This document shows, one piece after another, positions 1 to 7,761 of a DNA stretch of 64,000 nt. The stretch comes from Pseudomonas marincola. GTDB lineage: Bacteria > Pseudomonadota > Gammaproteobacteria > Pseudomonadales > Pseudomonadaceae. A model generated the notes under the pieces. The model was not told the origin of the DNA. It searched no databases and saw nothing but the letters and a program-made list of their open reading frames with translations. Each line of letters begins with the position of its first letter. The first letter of the stretch is position 1. A program made the position numbers and the translations under genes. The stretch lies in NCBI RefSeq assembly GCF_900116605.1, contig NZ_FPBC01000004.1, forward strand, positions 280,906 through 344,905, given 5' to 3'.

Positions 1-314
1 GGGAAACACAGCGAACCCAATACACCGTTGGCGTTCATGTCGTCGACACGGTCTTTGATGTTCCAGGTACCACGACGCATTTGGTCGTAGCCCAACGGCT
101 CCATGCCGTATTCCTCTTTAGGACGGCCGACTACCGAGTTAAGCCCCATGTAACCGGTGGCTTGCTCTTCAAACACCCATACATCACGGTCACCCTTCTT
201 CACCACATGAGGCTCACGCCCCTTGAAGCGCTCAGGCATATGACGAGCAAAAGCATTCGGCGGCTCGATCGCGTGGTCATCGACGCTGACAAGAATCAGA
301 TCTTCAACTTTCAT
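1..314 (-). CDS. Amidohydrolase-family (TIM-barrel metal hydrolase), N-terminal part only
   Basis: The gene begins with ATG at 314 on the minus strand and runs off the left edge, so only about 104 residues are visible. The start reads MKVEDLILVSVDDHAIEPP. The DDH a dozen residues in sits where amidohydrolase_2 (ACMSD-like) proteins carry their first metal-binding motif (D/H-x-H). That family includes hydrolases and non-oxidative decarboxylases of ring compounds. A copy of the 25-bp dyad described elsewhere lies 65-89 bp upstream (379-403), which suggests co-regulation with the dit genes. The exact reaction cannot be told from this fragment. Confidence 0.8.
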   Translation of the reverse strand, partial: MKVEDLILVSVDDHAIEPPNAFARHMPERFKGREPHVVKKGDRDVWVFEEQATGYMGLNSVVGRPKEEYGMEPLGYDQMRRGTWNIKDRVDDMNANGVLGSLCF

Positions 315-378
315 TGTTTTCCCCTTCGCATTCGGGCTTGTTGTTGTGGCTGAATCATAGTGCAGATAGATAGTAATT

Positions 379-403
379 TAAACAGATAATTTGATTCTGT
401 TCA
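379..403. promoter_or_regulatory. Candidate operator (TAAACA-N13-TGTTCA dyad)
   Basis: The half-sites TAAACA (379-384) and TGTTCA (398-403) are separated by 13 bp, matching 11 of 12 positions of the dyad TGAACA-N13-TGTTCA found at other promoters in the window. It lies upstream of the partial amidohydrolase gene. Binding by a regulator is inferred. Confidence 0.5.
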
Positions 404-540
404 TCTTTATTCGTAGAGCACCACAAATCTCTACACCAACAACTGCACACACACCCTATTTGAGAGAACTCAGCACCGCCACGGACCGCAGCTAGCCTGC
501 GGGTGACGGCCAACCACACCGTCGATAAGTCCACGCCCAT

Positions 541-566
541 AAAAAAGCCGCCTATCACAGGCGGCT
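541..566 (-). terminator. Intrinsic terminator after ditQ
   Basis: A perfect 8-bp stem (AGCCGCCT / AGGCGGCT, 5-nt loop) lies 23 bp past the ditQ stop. Read on the minus strand it is followed by a run of T residues, the classic rho-independent layout. Confidence 0.85.
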
Positions 567-588
567 CTTGGTTACGCGGTTGTTGTTA

Positions 589-1866
589 TCAATCCCACAG
601 CACATGCAGGTAATGCGGCCCGCGCAGCTGTGCGCCAACGATCTGCGGACCAGGCTTGGCCGGGTCGAGGCGGATGTTTGGCATCAGATCAAGAATCGCG
701 TTCAGCGCGCAGTTGATCTCAGTTTTAGCCACAAACTGGCCAATGCACATGTGCGGGCCAAAGCCGAAACCAAACGAGGGTTTTGGCTTGCGATCGATAT
801 CAAACACCTCGGGATTGTCGAAGGCATCTTCATCACGATTGGCTGACGTAACGATACATTGCACCATCGCGCCTTTGGGAATTGGCACACCGCGAATTTC
901 TAGGTCTTTTGCCGCCTGGCGTACTTTAAATGTGGCAACCGGTTCAAAGCGTACCGCCTCATCAATAGCTTTATTGACCAAGCTGCGGTCGTTACGTACA
1001 CGCTCAAGCACATCAGGGTTTTGCAACAACAACGACATCAATGTGCCGAAGGTGCGCGTTGTGGTTTCACTGGCCGCCGGCAGCAACGAACGCACGAATG
1101 TTGCTACTTCGTGGTCATCCAGCGAACGCCCTTCATATTCGGCGCGAATCAGGCGGCTAATCAGGTCATCGCCCGAGGCACCTTCTGCACGGCGCTCCGC
1201 GACCACCACCTTGACCGCGTCATACAGTGCCGTAGCGGCATGCATAGCGGCGCCACGCGCGGCGGCAGCTTTTTCTGGATCGACCTGAGGGCCAGCCAAA
1301 ATGGCCAAAGCCCAGGCAGCGTATTGCTCGATTTCCTCAGGACGATCCTCTGGAAAACCAATGAGCGAGTAAATAACGCGGATCGGGAAATACAGCGCAA
1401 AGTCCATCAGGTCGGCGCCTTTGCTCGGCACCATTGGCTTGATGTACTCCTCACGGATCACCCGGTCAATCTTGGTTTCTTTCCAGCGGTTAACCGTTTC
1501 CGGCATAAACACTGGCTGGAGCATGTTGCGGATATTTTTGTGTGCGTCACCGTCCATGGCCGTAAGAATCAAACCATCGAAGAACGCACCCAACCCCTCC
1601 GCAATGAAGCCGCTGGTGAATGTGCCGGCATCGCGCATCACGGCCATCACATCGTCGTATTTGAACAAGGTGAAGGTCGGCCGATTTACATCTAGCCCAG
1701 CGATCGAAGGGACGCCAAGACGGGCCATGAAATTTTCTTGCAGCACCGGTGAATTGGCCCGCATTTCACGGTAAATCGCGTGCAGGTCAACATCGCTAGT
1801 ACCGCGATAGTTGCTGGCCACATCGGTATATGCCTTGGCCAGGTCACTCTGTTCTGGTGTCGACAT
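589..1866 (-). CDS. ditQ: Cytochrome P450, DitQ-like (CYP226-type), diterpenoid hydroxylase
   Basis: A 425-aa bacterial P450 whose likely job is hydroxylation of the abietane skeleton (C7 position in the published pathway). The haem-binding loop FGFGPHMCIG has its cysteine at about residue 374. The ExxR motif EAVR is at 303-306, and the I-helix oxygen groove reads ASETTTR near 265-271, where most P450s have AGxET. An ATG at 1890 is in frame, but the ATG at 1866 has a GGAG site 7 nt upstream and gives the same 425-aa length as the paralogue at 30786-32063, so I chose it. It is the last gene before a strong terminator, next to ditP. Electrons probably come from the ferredoxin/reductase pair at 24.6-26.2 kb. 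P450 identity is certain; the substrate is inferred from context. Confidence 0.93.
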   Translation of the reverse strand: MSTPEQSDLAKAYTDVASNYRGTSDVDLHAIYREMRANSPVLQENFMARLGVPSIAGLDVNRPTFTLFKYDDVMAVMRDAGTFTSGFIAEGLGAFFDGLILTAMDGDAHKNIRNMLQPVFMPETVNRWKETKIDRVIREEYIKPMVPSKGADLMDFALYFPIRVIYSLIGFPEDRPEEIEQYAAWALAILAGPQVDPEKAAAARGAAMHAATALYDAVKVVVAERRAEGASGDDLISRLIRAEYEGRSLDDHEVATFVRSLLPAASETTTRTFGTLMSLLLQNPDVLERVRNDRSLVNKAIDEAVRFEPVATFKVRQAAKDLEIRGVPIPKGAMVQCIVTSANRDEDAFDNPEVFDIDRKPKPSFGFGFGPHMCIGQFVAKTEINCALNAILDLMPNIRLDPAKPGPQIVGAQLRGPHYLHVLWD

Positions 1867-2004
1867 GATCGTCTCCGCTGTTATTGTCATTATTTTTGAT
1901 TAAGCCTGAAGGAAGTACACGATTGACGGCAGTCACTCAGTCTTTAAGTATCGATATTGAACGTTAACTGATAATTTGACCAACTATTAATTGTCACAAA
2001 CCAT

Positions 2005-2517
2005 CTAATACGCCTGTTGTACTAGGGTCATGCGGCCGCCTGCCAGCATTAGTGAACAAAACAGCCCCAACTCAACCACCTGCTCGGTGGAAAAGTAGCT
2101 GGCAAGGCGAGCGAAATGTTCATCGCCTATGGCCATGTAATCGCTGGCAAAGAGCTCCGCATAATGCAGAGCAGCCTGTTCACTAGACGTAAAATGATCG
2201 CTATTAGTGGCAAGGCAAGCGATGTCTTGCTCGTTTACTGCATCAGATTTACGCGCCAACTGACACGCCTGACAGGTCGTGATACTGGCAATTTTTAGCC
2301 GTACCAATTCGCGCAGGCGCTCATCCAGCAAGCTGTTGCTGTGCAGACTCTGCATCAATTCAAGCCATGCCAGCGCTACGTTAGGCCGGTGCGCCCACAC
2401 TTGCACCGGCGTCGAAGAGCTGAGCATTCGGCTGCGAGTACCACGTTCGATCGCCTCTTGCAAAGCGATCGACATGGCTGCTACCGGCACCAGTGGTAAA
2501 CGAGCCACCTTAGTCAA
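2005..2517 (-). CDS. ditP: AhpD/carboxymuconolactone decarboxylase-like protein
   Basis: A 170-aa all-alpha protein of the CMD/AhpD family. The core ELVRLKIASITTCQACQLAR (about 65-85) carries the CxxC pair of AhpD-type redox proteins, but the usual histidine four residues later is Arg here, so the standard proton relay looks altered. The upstream thiolase stop (2510-2512) lies inside the start, which is TTG at 2517 with a weak ribosome site. An in-frame ATG at 2475 is the alternative. Position between ditO and ditQ matches ditP of the BKME-9 cluster as I remember it. Its role in diterpenoid breakdown is unknown; a peroxidase-like or decarboxylase role is possible. Confidence 0.75.
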   Translation of the reverse strand: MTKVARLPLVPVAAMSIALQEAIERGTRSRMLSSSTPVQVWAHRPNVALAWLELMQSLHSNSLLDERLRELVRLKIASITTCQACQLARKSDAVNEQDIACLATNSDHFTSSEQAALHYAELFASDYMAIGDEHFARLASYFSTEQVVELGLFCSLMLAGGRMTLVQQAY

Positions 2518-3685
2518 GCCGCTCGATTATGGTTGCGGTACCCATGCCGCCCGCGCAACAAATGGCTTGCAGGCCAAAGCGCGCGCCACGACGTTCCAAT
2601 TCGTTGAGCAAGGTGGTCATTAACCGAGCACCGCTCGCGCCCAATGGATGTCCCAGAGCAATAGCGCCGCCGTTAACGTTCAACTTGGCATGTGGCACAC
2701 CAGTTTCTGCCATCCAGGCCAGTGGTACCGAGGCAAACGCTTCGTTGACTTCGAAAAGATCAATGTCATCGATTCTCAACCCCGCCTTAGCAAGCACTTT
2801 ATGCGTCGCAGCAATTGGTCCGGTGAGCATCAACGTTGGATCAGAACCGACCGTGGTAAAGGCACGAATACGTGCACGCGGCTTAAGCCCGAGTTGCTTC
2901 GCAATGTCTGCGCTCATCAACAACAATGCCGCTGCACCGTCAGAGATCTGCGACGAATTACCCGCCGTGACACGTCCAGCCTCAGGCCGGAAGCTGGTTT
3001 TCAGCGTCGACAGTTTTTCTCGTGAGGTTTCACGACGAATCGTTTCATCACTGCGCAATACCGCACCCGGCTCAGCCTGTTTTTTTTCCTGCAGGTCAGC
3101 GACCGGTACCGGCACAATTTCGTTGTCGAAATAGCCTGCGTCCGCTGCTGCTGCTGCACGCTGGTGACTGGTAAAGGCGTAGTCATCCAGCACTTCGCGG
3201 CTTAACGCCCACTTATCGACAATGCGTTCAGCAGCCTCGCCTTGGCTGGTCAGCTCGTATTTCTCGGCAGCCATCCAGCCAAACGCTTCACCGTGAATTT
3301 CACGGTTACTGCCCATTGGCACGCGGCTCATGCTTTCTGCCCCGCCTGCCACAATGATACTGGCCATGCCCGATGCGATAGCGCCGGCAGCAAGATGTAC
3401 AGCAACCTCACCCGAGCCACATTTGCGATCAATGGTTAGCCCGGGAATGGTTACTGGCCACCCCGCGCCCAACAACGCCGTGCGGGCGATGTTGGCTGAT
3501 TGCTCACCAATTTGCGTCACACAGCCGAAAATTACATCCTCGACCAGTGATGGCGACACATCGACTCGCTCTAAGAGGCGGCTGATAACCAAAGCACCCA
3601 AGTGGTCAGCCCGTACGCCAGCCAAGCTGCCCCGAAACTTGCCGATTGGCGTACGCACAGCATCAACGATGACGACTTCATTCAT
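2510..3685 (-). CDS. ditO: Thiolase (acetyl-CoA acyltransferase), DitO
   Basis: A 391-aa type II thiolase that should split a 3-oxoacyl-CoA during side-chain or ring beta-oxidation. The nucleophilic cysteine is in TIDRKCGSGEVAV (about C89), followed by the NEAFA motif, the [14 protein letters not shown] histidine loop and the second cysteine region ICCAGGMGTA. Its ATG overlaps the stop of the hydroxyacyl-CoA dehydrogenase gene by 4 bp (ATGA), so the two are translationally coupled and catalyse successive beta-oxidation steps. It belongs to the minus-strand block ditLMNOPQ. Length is normal for the family. Confidence 0.92.
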   Translation of the reverse strand: MNEVVIVDAVRTPIGKFRGSLAGVRADHLGALVISRLLERVDVSPSLVEDVIFGCVTQIGEQSANIARTALLGAGWPVTIPGLTIDRKCGSGEVAVHLAAGAIASGMASIIVAGGAESMSRVPMGSNREIHGEAFGWMAAEKYELTSQGEAAERIVDKWALSREVLDDYAFTSHQRAAAAADAGYFDNEIVPVPVADLQEKKQAEPGAVLRSDETIRRETSREKLSTLKTSFRPEAGRVTAGNSSQISDGAAALLLMSADIAKQLGLKPRARIRAFTTVGSDPTLMLTGPIAATHKVLAKAGLRIDDIDLFEVNEAFASVPLAWMAETGVPHAKLNVNGGAIALGHPLGASGARLMTTLLNELERRGARFGLQAICCAGGMGTATIIERLD

Positions 3686-4584
3686 AGTGCGCTCGCTTTG
3701 AGCCCGGAGCCCGGTACTTGTTTACCATCTTCGTAGCGATAAACGCCCTGCCCGGTTTTGCGCCCGTAGCGCCCCGCTGCGACCATTTTAATGATCAGCG
3801 GGCACGGACGGAATTTCTCGCCGAGGGTTTGGTGCAGGTAGCGCAGTACCGATAGGCGGGTATCCCAGCCCGTGAGATCGCCCAACTCCAGCGGCCCCAT
3901 CGGATGGTTAAAACCCAGACGCAACGCGGTATCGATATCTTCAGCGGTCGCGGTACCTTCTTGCAGCATCCACATCGCCTCGTTACCCAACAGCGCCGAC
4001 ATGCGGCTGGTAGTTAAACCTGGAGACTCGTTAACAATGATGGATGTTTTGCCGATTTGCTCACACAAGGTGCGGGTGCGAGCCACCACCTCATCGCTGG
4101 TGGCTAAGCCGCGTACCAGCTCTACCAGTTTCATTTTGTGCACGGGATTGAAAAAGTGCATGCCAATGACGCGGTCAGCACAACCCACCGACGCAGCAAT
4201 CTCGGTCACGCTGAGGGCAGAGGTGTTGGTCGCAATAATCGCATCAGACGCCAGCAACGGAGCGGCTTGGCTGATTACCGCTTTCTTCACCGCTAGCTGC
4301 TCAGAAACCGTCTCAACTAGCCAGTTGGCACCGATGGCGGCTTCGCTCAGATCATTACAGGTGAGCAAATTGGCCAATGATTGCTGGGCTTTCTCCTCGC
4401 TCACTTTGCCAAGACGCACGCCATCGCCAAGGATCTTTTCGATACTCGCTTTAGCTTGAGTCAGCGAAGCTGCATTGGTATCGACCAACAAGGTTTGAAA
4501 ACCGCAACTGGCGAATGCATGAGCAATGCCAGTACCCATTAAGCCGGCACCTACAACGACTACTTTTTGTTTTTCAGAATTCAT
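3682..4584 (-). CDS. ditN: 3-hydroxyacyl-CoA dehydrogenase, DitN
   Basis: A 300-aa NAD-dependent 3-hydroxyacyl-CoA dehydrogenase, single-domain (no hydratase fusion). The Rossmann motif GAGLMGTGIA is at residues 12-21. The catalytic histidine lies in the segment GMHFFNPVHKMKLVE (about 140-155), and the C-terminal helical domain contains GFNHPMGPLELGDLTGWD. It should oxidise the 3-hydroxyacyl-CoA that DitO then cleaves, and the 4-bp overlap with ditO supports this. A good ribosome site and a 13-bp gap separate it from ditM upstream. Confidence 0.93.
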   Translation of the reverse strand: MNSEKQKVVVVGAGLMGTGIAHAFASCGFQTLLVDTNAASLTQAKASIEKILGDGVRLGKVSEEKAQQSLANLLTCNDLSEAAIGANWLVETVSEQLAVKKAVISQAAPLLASDAIIATNTSALSVTEIAASVGCADRVIGMHFFNPVHKMKLVELVRGLATSDEVVARTRTLCEQIGKTSIIVNESPGLTTSRMSALLGNEAMWMLQEGTATAEDIDTALRLGFNHPMGPLELGDLTGWDTRLSVLRYLHQTLGEKFRPCPLIIKMVAAGRYGRKTGQGVYRYEDGKQVPGSGLKASAL

Positions 4585-4597
4585 AGTTCGCTCTCAA

Positions 4598-5449
4598 TTA
4601 GGCTAGGATTTTTTGGCTGACAACGTTACGTAATGTGCCAATGCCCTCGACGCTGGCCTCAACCACATCACCTTCCTTGAGGAACAGGCCAGTGCCCATT
4701 CCTACGCCGGCGGGTGAACCGGTAAACAGCACATCACCGCAGGCGAAGCTGGAGCGTTGTTGCACAAAGCTGATTAACTGGCCGACATCCCAGGTCATCT
4801 CGCTGGTGTTGCCTTCCTGCCTGGTTTCACCGTTCACTTTTAAGCTGAGGCGCAGCTTAGGCGAGCCTTGTGGGAACTCATCCTTAGTCACAATCCACGG
4901 GCCCAAACCGGTGGTTTGATCTTGGCTTTTAGCCGCGAACAAATCCATGCCAATGCCCGCCGGGCCACTGCGTTGGAGATCTCGTGCACTCACATCATTA
5001 CCAACGGTGTAACCCAGCACACAGGCCATAGGATTGTTGATATCAATTTCGCCTGTGCCAATGACCGCCACCAATTCCACTTCGTGATCGAGTTCTTCGG
5101 TCAAGGGTGGAAAACGGATCGGGTCAGTGGCGCCAATCAGCGCGCCATAAGCCTTAAGAAATGCCACCGGCTGAGCCGGTGCGGCCAACCCAAACTCCAC
5201 CAAATGTTTGGCGTAGTTGGCCCCGGCAACCACCACCCGATTGACCGGATCAATCGGTGGCAGAAGGCGCACACTGGACAACGGCAGCGACGGGCCGGCG
5301 ATGCGCACCGAGCTAATCCCGCGGCCGGCAGCAACTGCCGGCGCCCAGTCTTTGAACTCCCCAGAAATAGGTGTTACCTGATTTTGAGCAACATCGACAA
5401 CGGCCCAAAAAAAACCGGTCCCTAAGTACTCACAGCGCGCCAGTTTCAT
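4598..5449 (-). CDS. ditM: Fumarylacetoacetate hydrolase-family protein, DitM
   Basis: A 283-aa FAH-fold enzyme, the family that hydrolyses C-C bonds of ring-cleavage products or decarboxylates/isomerises oxo-acids. The metal-binding set is visible: the ELDHEVELV stretch (about 122-130) supplies two acidic ligands and GNDVSARD (about 160-167) a third. The GANYAKHLVE segment is the usual substrate-side loop. Its ATG at 5449 overlaps the end of ditL by one base. The window has two more FAH genes (ditH, ditD), so each probably acts on a different intermediate. Which bond DitM acts on cannot be read from the sequence. Confidence 0.88.
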   Translation of the reverse strand: MKLARCEYLGTGFFWAVVDVAQNQVTPISGEFKDWAPAVAAGRGISSVRIAGPSLPLSSVRLLPPIDPVNRVVVAGANYAKHLVEFGLAAPAQPVAFLKAYGALIGATDPIRFPPLTEELDHEVELVAVIGTGEIDINNPMACVLGYTVGNDVSARDLQRSGPAGIGMDLFAAKSQDQTTGLGPWIVTKDEFPQGSPKLRLSLKVNGETRQEGNTSEMTWDVGQLISFVQQRSSFACGDVLFTGSPAGVGMGTGLFLKEGDVVEASVEGIGTLRNVVSQKILA

Positions 5450-6513
5450 CAGCCACCTACCTTGCCCAACTTAGCTGGGTCGAGGTGCAGCAAACGACAA
5501 GCATTGCCATAGCGAATTTTGTTCAAATCTGCATCGGACAACTTCAAACCATGAGTCAGATCGTGACGCACGGCGTCACTACCGCCGAAGTTACTGCCGT
5601 ACAAAACATGGTCTGCACCGATTATGTCGACCAACGCTTGGCGCATTGGAACTTCGTGCAGCTCGACGTCGAAGTAGAAGTTCTTCATGTAATCAAGCAG
5701 CGGCTTCTTGTTGTATTTGACGTCCAAGTTCTCGTTGGTCTTGGCCAGACGACCCAACTGGTAAGGCACATAGCCGCCGCCGTGGGTGATATACACCTTG
5801 AGATCTGGGAAACGATCGAGCACGCCGCCGCAAATCAGATTCCAGAAGCAACGGCTTTCGTCGTACTGCATGCCGACGATGGCAGTCGTTTCATAACGAT
5901 CAGTGTTCGCATCTTTGCCCCAAGTAACCGACTGGTTATAGCCATGGATGAACATCGGCAGATCAAGATCACAAAGAGTGCGCCAAACCACATCCAGCTC
6001 TGGCGAATCAAATTCGAGGCCACCGAAGTTGGCACCACCGGCTACTAAGCCTTTAGCTCCCAGCTCAGTGCAGGCGTAACGCAGTTCTGCAGCAGCGGCC
6101 TCTGGCACGTTCAGCGGCGCATGGGCCCAGAACATCAGACGGTCCGGTGCAGCGGAGCAATACTCGGCCAGGGTTTCATTGACTTTACGAGCGAACGGCA
6201 CCGCGAACTCAGCTTCAGTCCAGTACATATAGCAATGCGACGGTACGGAGACGACCTGCAGGTTCTGCCCTGCTGCGTCCATGCCAGCCAAGCGCACTTT
6301 TGGGTCGGCCCAGCGAGCGAAATACTCTTCCAACTTCGGGCCATTACCAGAGCGCACAGCAGCCTTACGCTCGGGCGAACCGAGACCGAGAATCCAATCA
6401 CCTACGCGCAGTTTGATGTCGCCATCTGCGTGCTGTTCGAAGAACGGCCCCCAATGCGGATGCTGGCTGTAGTAACCCGGATGCGGAGCGTGAGCGTGAA
6501 GATCGATAAGCAT
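5449..6513 (-). CDS. ditL: ACMSD-like amidohydrolase, DitL
   Basis: A 354-aa amidohydrolase_2 protein with the metal site of ACMSD/gamma-resorcylate decarboxylases: LIDLHAHAP at the N terminus (HxH), FIHGYN (about residue 192), ITHGGGYVPY (about 245) and LYGSNFGGSD near 305. The family performs metal-dependent decarboxylation or hydrolysis. I chose ATG 6513 because it puts DLHAH at the N terminus and has GAGG upstream; an in-frame GTG at 6537 has no good site. It leads the block ditLMNOPQ, and a dyad operator candidate is 129-153 bp upstream. Inferred role: decarboxylation or hydrolysis of a late intermediate. Confidence 0.85.
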   Translation of the reverse strand: MLIDLHAHAPHPGYYSQHPHWGPFFEQHADGDIKLRVGDWILGLGSPERKAAVRSGNGPKLEEYFARWADPKVRLAGMDAAGQNLQVVSVPSHCYMYWTEAEFAVPFARKVNETLAEYCSAAPDRLMFWAHAPLNVPEAAAAELRYACTELGAKGLVAGGANFGGLEFDSPELDVVWRTLCDLDLPMFIHGYNQSVTWGKDANTDRYETTAIVGMQYDESRCFWNLICGGVLDRFPDLKVYITHGGGYVPYQLGRLAKTNENLDVKYNKKPLLDYMKNFYFDVELHEVPMRQALVDIIGADHVLYGSNFGGSDAVRHDLTHGLKLSDADLNKIRYGNACRLLHLDPAKLGKVGG

Positions 6514-6641
6514 TTCTTGGTACCTCAAAGTTGGCACTTATTGTTGGTTGTTAGCGCGATGCCTTTATGAAGACAGAGCAAATCTGCCATGAGAAAGGCA
6601 AGCCAAAAGGCTCGCTGCCAAGCCAGATCTTAAATTCAATT

Positions 6642-6666
6642 TGAGCATAAATCAAAAAACTGTTCA
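6642..6666. promoter_or_regulatory. Candidate operator (TGAGCA-N13-TGTTCA dyad)
   Basis: TGAGCA (6642-6647) and TGTTCA (6661-6666) with a 13-bp spacer match 11 of 12 positions of the repeated dyad. It lies upstream of ditL, the first gene of the ditLMNOPQ block. Confidence 0.5.
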
Positions 6667-6795
6667 TATTATTTTTTTAAAGCACGAAGAATCCCGTTCT
6701 AGAGCCATCAAGCAGACAGCCAGAACCATGAAATGTGTTCATCTAGAAAGGTTAGGTGACAGGAAACCAGCGGAAAATATCATCCAGCGAGAACG

Positions 6796-6822
6796 CGAAG
6801 CCCCCGACTGGCGGGGGCTTCG
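6796..6822 (-). terminator. Strong hairpin downstream of ditK
   Basis: A perfect 11-bp GC-rich stem (arms begin CGAAGCCCCC) with a 5-nt loop, 26 bp past the ditK stop. There is no clear T run, so it may act as an mRNA-stabilising hairpin or a weak bidirectional terminator. Confidence 0.6.
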
Positions 6823-6847
6823 ATCATAACGTGAGAGCTATGCAAGG

Positions 6848-7579
6848 CTATCGACGGGTTCTCGCAGTGGAACCCATGATCAATGCACCCAATAACTTCT
6901 TCACTCGCACAGGGAACAGGCGGCGACTGGCGGCCTCTGGCACAAGAATTTCACTCAAGACATAACGAATAATCATTTCGCAAATTAATTCGCGGTCAAG
7001 GCGTACACCTAAATTTTCGTCCCACTCATCAAACACGATGCCCAATCCATCCTGAAATCGAACGATGGAATCGTGAAAAATACGCCGGAAAAAGCCCAAA
7101 GCGTAATCCGGCGCAACGACCAGCAAACGGCGCGCACGGCTTTGCTCAAGGTAGTTGTCGAGGTAGGCAAACAAGGCATTTAAACGCGCCTCAGGATCGC
7201 TGATCCTGCCAAGCTCCTGGGTTAGCGAGATGTGGAAACTCTCGCGCTTATGCCGCGAAAACGTATCTAAAAGGTCGTCTTGCGACGAGAAGTAACGATA
7301 AAACGTACCCCGAGAAACTCCCGCTACCTGACACACATCAAGGATCGATATGCGCTCAGCCCCAGACATCAACACAACTTCTTCAGTGGCTTTAAGAATG
7401 TTGGCAATGGTCTCTTCAGAACGTTTATTGGGCTTCACCTTAGCCCCTGAGACATTGTTCGATGCTGCTCGGCGAACGGCCGGCTTAGCCGTGGCAAGAG
7501 CAGTATCTGACACAGCGGTTTTCTTTGCTTTAGAAGGTGGCAGTGAAGCGTCTGCTTTCTGGGCGGCGGCTTTTGGCAT
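6848..7579 (-). CDS. ditK: TetR-family regulator, DitK
   Basis: A 243-aa TetR/AcrR-type repressor. The DNA-binding helix-turn-helix lies at about residues 60-100 (ISILDVCQVAGVSRGTFYRYF), after an unusually long Ala/Lys-rich N-terminal extension of about 50 residues (MPKAAAQKADASLPPSKAKK...). The C-terminal ligand-binding domain follows. It is divergent from ditJ with about 180 bp between the starts, an arrangement typical of a TetR repressor controlling its neighbour and itself. The ligand is unknown; a diterpenoid or its CoA ester is a reasonable guess. It is one of the candidates to bind the TGAACA-N13-TGTTCA dyads. Confidence 0.87.
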   Translation of the reverse strand: MPKAAAQKADASLPPSKAKKTAVSDTALATAKPAVRRAASNNVSGAKVKPNKRSEETIANILKATEEVVLMSGAERISILDVCQVAGVSRGTFYRYFSSQDDLLDTFSRHKRESFHISLTQELGRISDPEARLNALFAYLDNYLEQSRARRLLVVAPDYALGFFRRIFHDSIVRFQDGLGIVFDEWDENLGVRLDRELICEMIIRYVLSEILVPEAASRRLFPVRVKKLLGALIMGSTARTRR

Positions 7580-7761
7580 GAATCTCAGGGCTCGTCAGGG
7601 TTTAAGATAAGTGACATTAGCACAAAATATATGCAGAAATAACTCAACATGTTCAAATTATAGCTAAAGACATTTAGCGAATTTGTATTTAGAATCCTAT
7701 TCTCTCATCAAAACAAAATCAGGCAGATCATCCTTTGAGGCTGCCTAAACGGAGAAAACTC

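Noticed and set aside
656..1695. Long plus-strand frames opposite ditQ
   Set aside because: They are antisense to a clear P450, with no ribosome site and no recognisable domain. The same effect is seen opposite many genes in the window.
1958..1982. TGAACG-N13-TGACCA upstream of ditQ as another dyad copy
   Set aside because: It lacks the conserved ACA and TGT core on both sides (9 of 12), so it is too weak to list.
7632..7655. TGCAGA...TGTTCA in the ditK-ditJ divergent region
   Set aside because: The spacing is 12, not 13, and the left half is poor. It is not counted as a dyad copy although a site here would be expected if DitK were the regulator.
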